Notes: generated from the letters alone by a model not told the origin. A stretch of DNA of 31,143 nucleotides from Ectocarpus siliculosus (GCA_000310025.1 FN649733.1:3984229-4015371), one strand, 5' to 3'. Numbered from the stretch's first letter, positions 19,301-30,359 are shown. A program made the numbers and translations.

Positions 19301-21786
19301 AGACCCCTCACTCAGGTACTGCTTGAAGACTTCTTTACGTTCCCCTATTTCTTCTTTCAGCTCGTCATCCCACCACTTAGCCGATACCCCACATCGTACC
19401 ACCTTCTTTCCCACTACTCTCTCTGCCGTTATGCTCACTATGGACTCCCATCCTTCAATCACCCTGTCCCCTGCTGCTTGTACGTCTACCTGTCCGTCTT
19501 CGACGCTTCTCAGCAGTTTCCTGAAGGGTTCTACACTACCAGCCAGTCGTTTCTGGAATTCATCCAGTGTCCCCTCGTCTCCCAAACGCTCTACTTTCCA
19601 CCGGAAAACTTTCCTCTGTTTCTTACTCTCCGTCTTTCTAGATCGGTCGATGTTTGCCCATACGAGGAAATGGTCGATCGAACCTATATGTATCGCACTT
19701 ACGTGCAGCTCTGGGATCTGTGTGCTCCCCCTATCTACCAGGATGTAGTCGAGGATCGTATTCATTGCAAACTGCCCTTTGCCTGGTGAACTCCGGCTTA
19801 TCGCATTCCCTCCTACCGTTCAACACCATCAGCTCGTTGCTTCCCAAGAATTCAAGCATCCTCACTCCGTTCTCATTCACTTTGTCTTCTCCGTGCTGCC
19901 CGATCGCCTGCCCTCTACTGGAAGCTTTCCCTACTCTGGAGTTGAAATCACCCACCATGACAACTTCTCCCTTCCTACTGAACCTCTGGACATCTTCCCC
20001 AATTTGTCCGAAGTTCTCCTGCGCCTTGCTCGCGACTTTCTTCGACGACGGTGGGACGTATACGTTCCCTAGAAACAAATCTTTCTCACCCCGCTCCCCA
20101 GGTATCTTAAGCCATAGGCTTTCCTCGAACTCCGTTTTCACCACTACTTCCACCACGTCAAACAAGTGAGGCGAGGGGGGGGTCTATGTTCTATCGTTGC
20201 CGCTGCTGCCGTATCCTTGGCACACCTTAGTGCAGCACTGGTGTGGAATTTGCCTCGGAGTGGAAGCTAAACAATTCACGTGTATGGTAATATTTAGTAG
20301 CAAAGCGGAAGTACACAACAGCAGGGAGGTGGCGCGTTTCGCAGGACGATTATATATTTGATTGAATTAAGGGGTGGGAATTTCGGACAAGATTTGGGTA
20401 TTTTTTTTTCCGGATAGCGCAGACTGAAACCCCAACTTGCAATTGGGGAATATCTCTTCGTTCCGAGGCACGCCGCACTGCAACGGCACTAAATAGAGTA
20501 GACTGTACCACTGCTTGCTGGCTGCTCGTCAGGCCTACTTAAGTTGAAAGCTTTGCAGGGACCGCTGTCTGCAAACGGTACGGTGTCGGGGATATGCATC
20601 ATTGCTTGATACTTGTGTGCCACAGTACCAGTAGCATCATAAGTCACGCATTCCCCTCTGTAGTCGATTGCAGCAACACAACAAGTCGTCTCTGTGTGAT
20701 GCGTAGGCACAAATACACTTTCATGTGTTCTACATGTGTAGCCTAGGGATGACAGGTTGAGAGTTGAGGACACTTGTCCTAGATACACAGCAGTGGGTAG
20801 AAGCTTGCGTGCAGATTTCGAGCAGGGAGACTCTGAATACGTCAGAGAGATTGTCGGAATAGTTGCGGCGAAACTTTCGTGTTTGTCCGAACAGACCCCG
20901 CGAGACCAATACAGCGAGTAGATCTCGGGAGAACCCTGCTTTGACGGTTCGTGTGATTTTGTTTTTTGTTTTCGAGATGAGACACAAGCGTGCTATCGCC
21001 CCTTGTGCCCACTCCACTTATGCACCATCAAAACGTGACGCGGGAGTCAGTCAGTAATCAAACATATTTCTTTGCTTCTTCGTTCCGAGGCACACATCAA
21101 GTTGCACCCGCACTCGAAGTGTAACCTCTCTCTGTGTAGGCTGCTGTACAACCACAGCTGCTGTACAACCACAGCCTACGAAGCGACCGCAGCACACAGC
21201 ACACACCCGCTGCTGCAGAGACGCTTATCCCCCAGATACGGTACCACGGAGGCGTCGTGCACTATTTACTCACTTGGGGGCCGAAAGATGCGCGGGTTGT
21301 GCAAAGTGGATGTTCGCATTTCCTGCTGCGAACGTTGATCATCCCCTCCTTCGCATGCTCCTGGCAGAACTCTGCCCTCTTGGAGCCGCCCACGCCAAAG
21401 TTCGGCTGTTTGTTGCATCCGAGATGGCTGCACACCCTGTCGAGAACGTTACTCATTCCCTCCTTCGCGTGCACGGTGCAGTATTCCGCCTTCTTGGTGC
21501 CTGTGCAGCCGAAGGATGCCAGCTTGTCGCACTCGTTGTTGACACACCTCCTGCTGATGACGTTCACCATGCCCCTCTTCGAGTGTTTCACGCAGAAAAT
21601 CGCGGTCTTGGTGCCTTGAAGGCCGTAAGACGGGGTTTTCGAACAAGCCAGGTGGCCACACCTCCTGTTGAGAACGTCTACCATCCCGGGGTGCCTATGC
21701 TTGGCGCAGTACTCCGGTTTTTTGGACCGCGCCGTGCCGTATGTGGGCATTGTGGTACACTGATGCTGTGCGCATTCTCTACGCAT
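16376..21786 (-). CDS. EsV-1-7 repeat protein, six repeats
   Basis: Two exons, 21786-21274 and 16756-16376, encode 297 residues. Exon 1 holds four complete repeats with the family spacing C-X4-C-X16-C-X2-H-X12: C5/C10/C27/H30, C43/C48/C65/H68, C81/C86/C103/H106 and C119/C124/C141/H144. The fifth starts at C157/C162 and is cut after SFGPQ by a GTGAGT donor. Exon 2 begins after TGTGTCTCAG with GTKTPAFC, so splicing restores exactly 16 residues between C162 and C179, followed by H182. The sixth is C195/C200/C217/H220. The tail (233-297) is basic and Pro-rich, with a nuclear-localisation-like PPRTKKRPR (248-256) and a SUMO-like VKQE (268-271). The family is named after a protein of the brown-algal virus EsV-1 and includes the Ectocarpus developmental regulator IMMEDIATE UPRIGHT; biochemical role unknown, metal binding plausible. 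The first repeat begins right after the ATG, which supports this start. The 4.5-kb intron hosts a LINE. Confidence 0.88.
16809..16825. repeat. LINE target-site duplication, 3' side
   Basis: GTGAGGCGAGGGGGGGG, identical to 20166-20182. The flanking bases differ outside these limits (GCCGG here, AACAA there), which fixes the ends. Two further G's follow here and may belong to the element or the tract. Confidence 0.85.
16835..17347 (-). pseudogene. LINE C-terminal region with zinc-knuckle-like motif
   Basis: This is in the same frame as the reverse transcriptase, just beyond its TAA stop. Cys and His residues are spaced as C-x-C-(x)8-H-(x)4-C (KCDCGFECEDRVHVVAGC), the arrangement found after the RT in many LINEs. 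The rest is Arg/Glu-rich. It reaches almost to the 3' end of the element. Confidence 0.75.
17381..18754 (-). pseudogene. LINE reverse transcriptase core
   Basis: A 457-residue frame containing the RT fingers and palm: NLFKKGDKTDLGNYRGITLL (11-30), SEGQAGFRQKRGCVDHAF (56-73), motif A FFLDVKKAYDTVW (Asp95), motif B VPQGCTLSP (152-160), catalytic FADD (195-198), and a thumb region after YLGVEI. The catalytic aspartates are intact. An upstream frameshift at about 18755 separates it from VWKNQYAP, and a TAA at 17383-17381 separates it from the in-frame C-terminal part. The frame is therefore a well-preserved part of a dead element. Codon use is unlike that of a low-complexity host intron. Confidence 0.9.
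19731..20165 (-). pseudogene. LINE endonuclease domain, N-terminally truncated
   Basis: The frame begins at the insertion boundary without a proper start. It retains the YVPP strand and the GDFN motif (VMVGDFNSRV) of the exonuclease-endonuclease-phosphatase fold that nicks target DNA. The sequence then shifts frame near 19780, where the domain should continue as NTILDYILVDRG in the neighbouring frame (19765-19229). Without its first catalytic strands it cannot be an active nuclease. Confidence 0.85.
20166..20182. repeat. LINE target-site duplication, 5' side
   Basis: GTGAGGCGAGGGGGGGG, the partner of 16809-16825. It directly abuts the truncated endonuclease frame. Confidence 0.85.
21136..21179. 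repeat. 17-bp tandem duplication inside short inverted arms
   Basis: GCTGCTGTACAACCACA occurs twice in tandem (21140-21156 and 21157-21173), and the block is bracketed by GTAGGCT and AGCCTAC. It lies in the EsV-1-7 intron about 95 bp inside the donor. Confidence 0.75.
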
Positions 21787-23487
21787 CGTTTTTATGTGTG
21801 TAATCCAGCTTCTTGTGCGTGCACGTAGTTTCTTCGTAGCCGGAAACTCCCACAGCTCCTATTTGGTCGGCCTGAGCACGGGAGGGAGGGAGGGAGGGAC
21901 GCAGCCGGTGGAACTTTGGTTAGGGTCCATTGCCGACAGGTTGTGTGGAGACGCACGCTTTGGTTGGGCTTGGGGTGACAAAAGACACAACAAGTAATAG
22001 CTGCGTGCTTCACATGTATGTATGGTCCAAAATGGGATGGTAGATATCATGGGCGATTCTCTGTCATGCGTGTGATGGGCAAGCAGTCAAACTCGTTATG
22101 ATCAATGATACATTAAGGAATAATAAATACACACACAGAAAGACTACCCATTCGAGATATACCCACAGTCATATTACATCGGGTATGCATGCGGAGGGCT
22201 GACTCTACCCCAACCGGGAAGTCGAAGTGTGAAGGACAGAACACGGTATTCTTCGTACGTGCAATATGCAACCGCCGTATGGGTACTGTAAAAGGATATC
22301 ACGCATGGGTATCATCACCACCACGCTCCCTGAAAATACGTCAAAACGCGCCACACCACCCTTACTCTAGAGGAACATGAACGAGATACGGCTGGAGTCC
22401 AAACAACAATTGTACCGTATGTGCATCCAGCGGCATGGAGCGGCACGGCGGCAAGTTGTCTACACTGCTGTCTTTGCAGGCATCCTCTTTTCGGTAGAGA
22501 AATGCAATCACCGCTTGCTTACCCGACGTGAACAGATGCGTCGTATAGCTCTAGGGGTTTCTGGAGTTCCCGTCTCCCAGCGCGCCGAGCCTGATGTGCT
22601 GTGTTAGCTGGATCAACTGCTGACAGAGGTGTGAGCGGGACAGCAGAGCACCGTCCGTGCATTGCACATGTGTGTATATTGTGACATAATGATTCGCCGG
22701 AGCCCCCACAAGGATCCCGCAATTGCGTGTGCCGTTGTCGCCTTGTCTTCCCATGAGATTTGGAGAACGGGAGCGCGTGTTGGGCACATATGCACCATGC
22801 TCGTTCGTCTCGCTAGACGTGTTTGTGCCCCCCCCGTCCTGTTCTGACGCAGGTGGGTGTCTTTGTCAGGTTCAACACGTTTGAATCTTGTCCGATCTGG
22901 CGTCCACACACAACATGCGCGGACAAATAGCATAATTCCTCCGCAATCCGCAATGCACGCGTACTCGTATACCCCGTGTGGTGGATATGTGGATGATTTA
23001 CAAAACGGACCTACGTGAGACCATTCAGTCAGTCATTCACGCTGACTGGGTGGTCTGGTACGGAAGGCCCTTTAGCGAACGATGAGAAAGGCGGGTGAAA
23101 AGACCGGCGCATCGTCGAACAATACAAACAACACTACCAAACTGTCTTGTTGAGCCTGTTACCCGCAGGGGAGATGTCCCTATATGCTGTCTGGGAAATC
23201 GTAGACATACAGGTACTTTCTGACGCTATGAATCCATTGCTAATCTGTCTCAGACTCTTTTCTATGATAGAGATGGTTTCGTTGCGTCATTTTAAGAAAA
23301 AAAAAAAAAAAACTCGGACATGTTGGACATGTGTGTGTGCAGGTGGCACACTCACGACGATGTCGTATGTACAGATTACAGCGTAGCATACAGCAGTTTA
23401 AGAATGAATGTGACTTCCCCTAGACTAGACTAAACCCCAATAAGGTTTATCCCTTGCAAGTAGAGGGACTATGGGATCGCAAGTTCT
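21787..23487. other. Region upstream of the EsV-1-7 gene
   Basis: It should hold the promoter and 5' UTR of the minus-strand EsV-1-7 gene near its left edge. It contains a (GGGA)5 tract at 21880-21899 and an A-run at about 23297-23312. Short open frames around 22519-22787 look only weakly protein-like and have no recognised motif. No core promoter was identified. Confidence 0.5.
21880..21899 (+). repeat. (GGGA)5, G-quadruplex-prone
   Basis: Five GGGA units give five G3 runs with one-base loops, a textbook strong G-quadruplex pattern on the plus strand. It is about 94 bp upstream of the minus-strand EsV-1-7 start codon, hence probably in its promoter or 5' UTR on the template strand. Confidence 0.85.
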
Positions 23488-23901
23488 GTGGTTGTCCGCG
23501 ACTCTGTCGATGCCGTCGTCGTGCGTCTGGGCGTCGCCTGCCCGTCTATTTGCGCGGTGAGCAATGTTACGGCCTACATCAGTGCGGCGGAGCGTAGTGG
23601 CTGGGATTTGTCCCAAGGGCATCTGTTTCCGGTCGTCCTGCCGGAAGGAACTCGGGGCTGCGCTCCGCTTACGGCGGTTCAGAGTTACGGTTGCCCTGCA
23701 AGGGTATTTGCGAGCGGCGGGACTGTCGCACCGCGACACTAGCACTCGTTCCGAGTCGGAGATTCTGTTGCGCAGTCGCTTGACGGAACGGCGATGGACG
23801 CGATCATGAAAATTGCCGGGTGGCGTACTGAGAGTGTAGCGAAGCTAACCTGCTACTTCTGTAATAGAAGACCACGAAGTCAGCCTCTGCTTGTTGGGTG
23901 A
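23488..23901 (+). pseudogene. Tyrosine recombinase remnant (Crypton-like)
   Basis: The first frame reads VTAYISAAERSGWDLSQGHLFPVV. After frame changes, ALQGYLRAAGL appears. From 23743 the frame HSFRVGDSVAQSLDG...IMKIAGWRTESVAK runs to a TGA at 23899-23901. HSFRVG supplies the HxxR catalytic signature, and GW in IAGWRTES is the second conserved box of tyrosine recombinases; the usual catalytic Tyr region after SVAK is degenerate (LTCYF). Crypton and related eukaryotic recombinases carry this kind of C-terminal domain. The frameshifts and the missing N-terminal half show that it is dead. No terminal repeats were found. Confidence 0.7.
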
Positions 23902-24549
23902 TTTAGCAGGTTGGACACGCGAGAACGAACTTAATGCGGAACAAAAAGGGTACCTCCTCCTGTAAAACAACAAAATGCCGCGGTTTGGCTGTCAAGAGAA
24001 CCGTGTTGGCAGTATGTGAAACCCGTGTCCAATTTGTTCACCAACTAAACTCTCACACCGTCAAGCTAGATTGCGGACGAACCCAAACCCCACTCAGGAA
24101 CTCATTCGTGGAATATTGGCTGAGACCTACAGTACGTAGGAGTGTTCCTTCTTAGGCAACACAACACAAAGAAAGCTGCCTGACTGGCGACAACTCCGCT
24201 AAAAAGATGGAGAACACATGGCTATGACGGGATGGACAGAGTACAATCCGGCCGTGTGTTCCTCCTCTTTCTCCTCTCAAACACAACGCCTGCGGTGACG
24301 CCATCACTGCTGTGCACATGTATGCCTGCCAAACTGCAGTCTAGGGCGAACATGAACAGCAGTGCTACTGAACTGGCATGATGAACACATGGATACCCAA
24401 ACACCGGTGAACGCCCTCCAAACCCACGACATAAAACACTCGTCATACTTAGCGCACCAAACCAAGGAACAACGAACGCGCACGACGTACTCCCCGCAAA
24501 AACCCACCGTCCGTCCCTCCGAGAAGAAAGGCCAGCGCTACAATCATTA
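23902..24549. other. Region downstream of the helicase stop
   Basis: This is presumably the helicase 3' UTR (minus strand, running leftward from 24549) plus spacer. I see no gene, repeat array or clear polyadenylation signal that I could defend. Confidence 0.5.
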
Positions 24550-27500
24550 TTATCCTTGTGCCGCTTCCTCCTCGTCCTCCTGTTCATCATCTTCCTCCTC
24601 GCTGTCTACCCATTCACCGTCTCCCCAGTCGCCGTCCCCCCAGTCATCCTCATCAAACTCGCCGCCGCCCAACACGAAATCGCCTTCGAAATCGTCGTCG
24701 TCCTCCGCACCTTCCGGCACGTTCACGATCGCCAGACCCCCGGCGACCTCAAACGTCTCAAGAACAGGTGCCGCTGCCTCTTTGCTAACGCTGTCGGCGT
24801 CACCGCCAGCAGCGCTCTTATCCGGCGACTGCTTCTTTTTCTGCCGAGACGAAGGCTCAACCGTAGCACCAGCAACAGCCGGTGCGCTGTCCGGAGATCC
24901 CCGTTCCCCTCGCAAGAACGCCTCGGCTTCCGCCATGATTTCGTCAGCGTCTTCAGCGTCGACGAAAACATCGCCGTCGTCCTCGGGACCCTCCGGCTGT
25001 CGGGGGGAGGTGGAGAACGGCGCTACTCCGTACGCCTCCGCTCCTCCCCGTGCTGCTGCTGCTGCCGCCGCCCCCCCCCCTTCCAAAAACGCCTTCGCTT
25101 CCGCCGCGATATCGTCGTCGATATCACCATCGTCGATATCATCAACGCCGTCTTGTTCCAGCGTTCCCGCCGACGGTTTCGACTTACCGATCGGGTCTCC
25201 CAAAAATCCCCTGTCGATCGAAGAAGAAGCCGCTCTCTTCCGTGGCAGCGGCGGCGGCAGGGGCTCAGCAGAATCATCTGCGACGACGACGCCTCCCCCC
25301 CCGGTAGCGGTTGCCTCCTCCCGCGTGTCACCACGCGCCCCCGCCGCTGCTACCGCCGCCCCTGCCTTGGCCGCTGTCACCGCTGCCCTCGCCGCCGATG
25401 CTACCGGGGGTTCCGTAGTAGAGACGGACCAGAACCGCCCCCCCTGGACCTCACAGTCGTCGAACGGCAGCCCGAGGCTCTTAGCGAACTTGCCCATGAC
25501 AAACTTCACGTCCGGGGTTGCCATGTTCACCACGATCCCCGGCCTTCCCGCTCGCCCGCACCTTTTCGTTTTAGTTGTTTTTTTGTGTGGGTGGAGGGGT
25601 GTCGGTCAGCCAAAGGCATGAAACGGGAAGGGGATTGTTGAGTCGGAAGTGTGCATAGCTGAAGGGGTTGGTTACTGAATTCGAGCCGAATCCAGTCTAG
25701 AAAAATCGGATTGGTTTTACGTAATTAGCACCAAAAGCGAAACACAGTGTCGAGGCTTTTCGTGGGGGGAGACGCTGCAGCTATTCTCTTAGGGTAGAGA
25801 TCCACAACACCCTGCCATCGCCGCGACCCAGAAGTGGAAAGGTGTATCACCGACGAGACGTTCTGACACGTCACAATTCTCGTTTACAAGCAACCAAACG
25901 GAAGAGAGAAAAACAAACACACCCTTTGAGGAAGGGAGATACGCTATCTATCTATCTACCGTGCCGGGCAGAGTTACAGCAGATGGGATGGGGGCACACA
26001 CGGTACATGCCTTCCTTCTCTTAAGAGACAGGCACGTGCTCTTCGCGTACCAACGCGTTTTTGTGGGTACAATAAGGCGCATACGCTGGCGCCGGCCGCG
26101 GAAGCATTGCCTCCTCCCAACAAAGCCGCAGCTCAAACAGTTACCGTACCTTCCCGCACGATGCACGTAGTGGTCAGCGTCGGTGGGGAGATCGTAGTTG
26201 ACAACGTGCGTGAGGTGGGCCACGTCCAGGCCTCTTGCTGCCATCTCCGTGGTCACCACCATGGCGATGCGTTTATCCTAACATACAAGACAAGGTAACA
26301 GCAGTAGCAGCACCGGACAGGAGTAGTTGGCAGAACCAAGTCAAGGAAGAGAAAGCAAACCGGCAAAATAAACACCAAGTGCGAGTTGGCCTAGACATCT
26401 CCTCACGAACAATATTTCTACAGCATGTGAGCGCTCGATGTGTTAAGCAAGGCGGCTCGTGCGTTCGCATACGCTTGGGGTATTGTATTAATTTCGTTTG
26501 CTAGATTGCCAGTTTGAATCGCATGCTCCACGTACAGTACAGTACAGTACAGTATCCCGAGATTCAACGCTGCACATGACGGGATGGTCGGGTAGCAAAC
26601 GGCACAAGCACCGTTTGGGGGGGTGAACTGAACGAGCATACTAGAGACAACATCTCTTGTCTTGTCATGGCAGAACAAACAAGGGTTTATATGTACATGT
26701 AGAGAGAAAAAACATGTCAACACACCTGTAACCGCCTCATTATCTCTGCACGGTCGTCCTTGGAGCTCTCTCCGGACAAAGGTGCCGCGATAATGCCCAC
26801 TGTCTCCAAGCGCTCCGTCAGCCAGTTCACCTGATCCATCGAAATACAACATGAAACACGACATGAAACATGGTCGACAATGTTGTAGTCGTCATCGTCG
26901 TTATCGTTGTCGTTGTTGTCGTGTTACGCAAGTTGATGCTGTTGCTGCTTTCGACTTGGCAAGCATCACACATACCTGGACACACCAAACGCTGCATGCG
27001 GGACCAATGTGCAACACGCGGCGCTTGCTCTTTCAGCAACAAACGAAACAGTTGAGACGTCATACGCCTCCGAGAGTGGGCCGAGAGAGGTGAGACCGCT
27101 TCATCCGCCACAAAAGGCCACCCAAGGAGGTTGTATCAACAAGGCAGGTGAATTTCCGTTAAGACAAAAAAGTGCCGTTGATTGAGGCTTCCCTTGCAAT
27201 GAAAGCCCCGCATTTGCTGCACCCGAAAAGTATCCTGTCGTGTCATGTGTTTCGGACAAGGATCACCACACGCCGGCACACTACGCTTACAACCAAAAAT
27301 GTGAAGAAGGGAGCACACACTGCGTTGGCAGGCCTTCTGTATAGATGAAGACGAAGCCCTTAGAGGATACCTACGATGACATATAATCGGTGTAAGGACA
27401 GACGCTACGTACAGCAGTAGATACATACGTGAACTGCAATACACAGTGGCTACGTCATCTGCACCTGTTCGGTTACAAATTCGCCAAACTAACACCACGG

Positions 27501-28653
27501 CGTCAAGCCAACAGATAAGAAATGGGTGGTTGGCTCCGCGATACGCCTACAATACACAACTACAGTACACACCTGTATGGGGTCGTTGACGAAGATCATC
27601 ACGCTCTCCGGGAAGGGCTGCGTGTTCAACAAGCGCCGTAGCGTGTCGAACTTTTTCACCTGAGTATCAAACAACAGCAACCACGACAGCACCAACAAGA
27701 GATTGCACAGGGAGGGCCGGGCGGGGCAGCACAAACAAAGCAGACTTCATCCAAACCGAAAGAATGAAAAACAACGGTTGTAGCGATGGCAACATCAACA
27801 ACACACAACTGAACGACACTAAAACACAGACACTCGCACGGATTGCCAGCAGCAACGTTCCTTATGGGCTCTCGGGCAACTGATGTACAACTACACGCTA
27901 GATATTCAAAGTCGGCCATGGCACCTTCGTTCGTGATACATGACCGCAAAAGTTCATTCGCGGGCGCGGCTGTATCGAGCGAAATGAGTACATGGTTGTT
28001 CCATTCTTGAGGATTCCATATGAAGAAAGGCCTGCGGCTATGGCAACAAATAATAGTCGTGGAACACCTTTCTGCCGTTGCGGCAAGAGCGAGGTGTATT
28101 CAGTAGGGTAGGTCTAGCCATTCTCAAGTGCCAAAACAAACCGCATCACCAATGGCACCACAAGGACAACACACGAGCAGCACCAACAAGGGCAGCCTAC
28201 ACCACCGTTCTAAGAGCACACGGGCTCGCTGATCGCCACAAAGTAAACAGAAGAGTCCACGCTACATATACATGGTACAGTAGAAGACTTCTACTCCTCC
28301 CCCCCTTCCACAAGCGGGCTTCTTGCTGTAGCTGCTTCGCTGTAGCTTCCTTCTCTCACACCGCCGTCAACACACCTTGGGCATGGTGACGATCGTGTGG
28401 CGGATGTTGGAGGGCAGACCGCCCCGCCGCTGACCGCTCCCCACACCCAAATCACCTCCGCCTACGAACAGCGGCTCCTCCCTCATGTAACGCTCAGAGG
28501 CTGCGGAGACTACCGGCGAACGGCCGGTTGCCGACGCGAACACCGCCTGCCGCCTCCCTGAAAGGCCAACGAGAGAGAGACAAAGAGCAGTTGAGAGAGC
28601 CGTTGAGAAAGAGCCGCTGTTGCTGTTGTCGGTGCCGCCGCCTTTGCTGCTGA

Positions 28654-28696
<43 letters not shown>

Positions 28697-30327
28697 ATTG
28701 CTAGGTCTCCGTACAAAAAAACGTCAAGGTCAAATCGTCATTGTCCTCACTTGGTTCCCCGTACGTTTACACTCGGGATTGGTCAGGTGGAAAGCGAAGA
28801 CTATGCTATAACGCTTCAACACGAACTGGTCATCAACATTGTTACGGTCCTGCCGTGCACATTGTCCCCATATTTGCCTTGTAGACGGCCGGCTACAAGC
28901 CGTTTTATCCGAGCCTCAACTGCGGTTTCACGTATGTGCCGAGTTCAACCTTCAACCAGACGCCTTCTTTCGCAAAACATAGCGGTGGTGGCGGCGACAA
29001 GAACGGCGACAAGAACGGCGACAAGCACAAAACCCATCACCTCTGGGAGTTGCATCCATGATGGCGTCTATCTCTTGGTCGTACGGGGGCCTGAGCAGCG
29101 CGTCCACCTCGTCCAAGACGACCGTTCTGACCATGCCCAGCTTCATCCTCCGGCGGTCGAACACCAACTCGCACAGGCGACCGGGGGTGGCGATGACGAT
29201 CTGCAAGGCAAGGCAAGGCGAGGCAAGGCAAGGCCAACAACAAATCAACAAATGAAAGGAAGAAAGCGATGGATGAGTTGGTGGCTACACAAGGACAGCG
29301 CGACAAATGGTCACCTGGCGCAAACGAAAAACAAAAGAACAGCAGAGGTTTCAAGCATGTCATTATTATTGGATCCAATCCATGTAGTAAAAATAGAAAA
29401 TACTGATGGATCCAACGTGTGAGCCAAGGGGGACAAGATTTGTACAAAGTTGATTGGCCAATCATGACATGACGACACTGACCGGAAACGCCGAACGCGA
29501 CAAGAGTCAGTCACAAAACAGTATGATAGCAGCAGCGACGACAACAACTACTATACAACTGCAACAAGATGATACAATGCCAAAAAAGAACGACAGCAAA
29601 AACAAAGCCGTGTGTCGAGCGTTCACAGATTAAATACCAGATTGCGCAAGCTTCCTCCTTCTGTCACCTCCGGCGGAGTGAATGCCAGACAAGAAAACAA
29701 ACACCTTCCGTTCGTCCATCACACTTCTTCTCCGATCGATCATTCCATCATTCATTAACCCTTGCAGCTGAACCCTTGCCGTAGCAGCGAAAGCTGTAAG
29801 AAAAGTAGCCCCGATCTGAAAAAAAAAAGGCAAGTATTGCCGTTCAGCCATTCACGGCTCTCCATTCTCACCTGCGGCTTGACCTTCTTGAACCTCTCCA
29901 CCTGCCTCAGGGCGTTGGCACCCCCGATGACCATGCTGCTACGGAGGCCGGTCCCTTGGATAAGCTTCTCGCACACGGAGAAGATTTGGCTAGCCAGTTC
30001 TCTGCCTGGGGCCACCACGACCGCCTGTGGGCACCACAGCAAAGGCACCACAAAACAAAACTTAGGTGCTGCATGCTGTAGAGATATAATACGCGGTGAC
30101 TACACTAGTTACGGGCGTCGTACAGGTTTCGGGGGGCAGAAAAGACCGAGAGGGGCGAAGAGGAGACGGCGAACTGGATGTGGATGGATTTCGCTTCGCG
30201 ACGGAAGAAGTTGCCGTTACCGTTGCCATTGCCACCACGACAGGACCAACGACGACAAAACTACCGGATAGCAACACCAGAAAGAGCAATGCCAACCACA
30301 ACAACAACAACAGCAAACACCCACACC

Positions 30328-30359
<32 letters not shown>

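Larger units (their letters stand above)
16826..20165 (-). mobile_element. 5'-truncated LINE (non-LTR retrotransposon), APE endonuclease type
   Basis: The 3340-bp insertion is flanked by 17-bp direct repeats GTGAGGCGAGGGGGGGG (16809-16825 and 20166-20182), read as a target-site duplication. Reading from 20165 on the minus strand it enters mid-endonuclease (NVYVPPSS, then VVMVGDFNSRVG with the GDFN signature of AP-like endonucleases). It then passes a linker and a complete reverse transcriptase core, and ends in a C-terminal region with a zinc-knuckle-like CDCGFECEDRVHVVAGC. The N-terminal part of the endonuclease and any ORF1 are absent, as in ordinary 5' truncation. At least three frameshifts (near 19780, 19010 and 18755) and stops (near 19229 and at 17381) disable it. 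The 3' end reads GAGTACGCC followed by C's, with no poly(A) tail. I did not assign a clade. Confidence 0.92.
16757..21273 (-). other. Intron of the EsV-1-7 gene, bearing a LINE
   Basis: Phase-0 intron from GTGAGT (21273) to CTCAG (16757), 4517 bp. Removing the LINE (3340 bp) and one target-duplication copy (17 bp) leaves a pre-insertion intron of about 1.16 kb, a more ordinary size for this window. The LINE lies in the same transcriptional orientation as the host gene. The remainder (20183-21273) holds no gene that I can support. Confidence 0.85.

Noticed and set aside
22519-22787. Possible exon on the minus strand upstream of the EsV-1-7 gene
   Set aside because: There is an acceptor-like start and a GTAAGC donor-like end, but no frame is protein-like throughout and no partner exon was found.
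24550-25533. Independent acidic-protein gene starting near 25533
   Set aside because: The open frame extends upstream to an acceptor at 25562, joins the HRAGR exon in phase and completes the helicase domain. The apparent first codon is GTG.
24362-25641. 419- and 361-codon open frames on the plus strand, rich in Ser/Pro or Arg
   Set aside because: They are antisense to the acidic helicase tail, whose GAC/GAG/GCG codons leave the complementary frames open. They show no motifs or splice logic.
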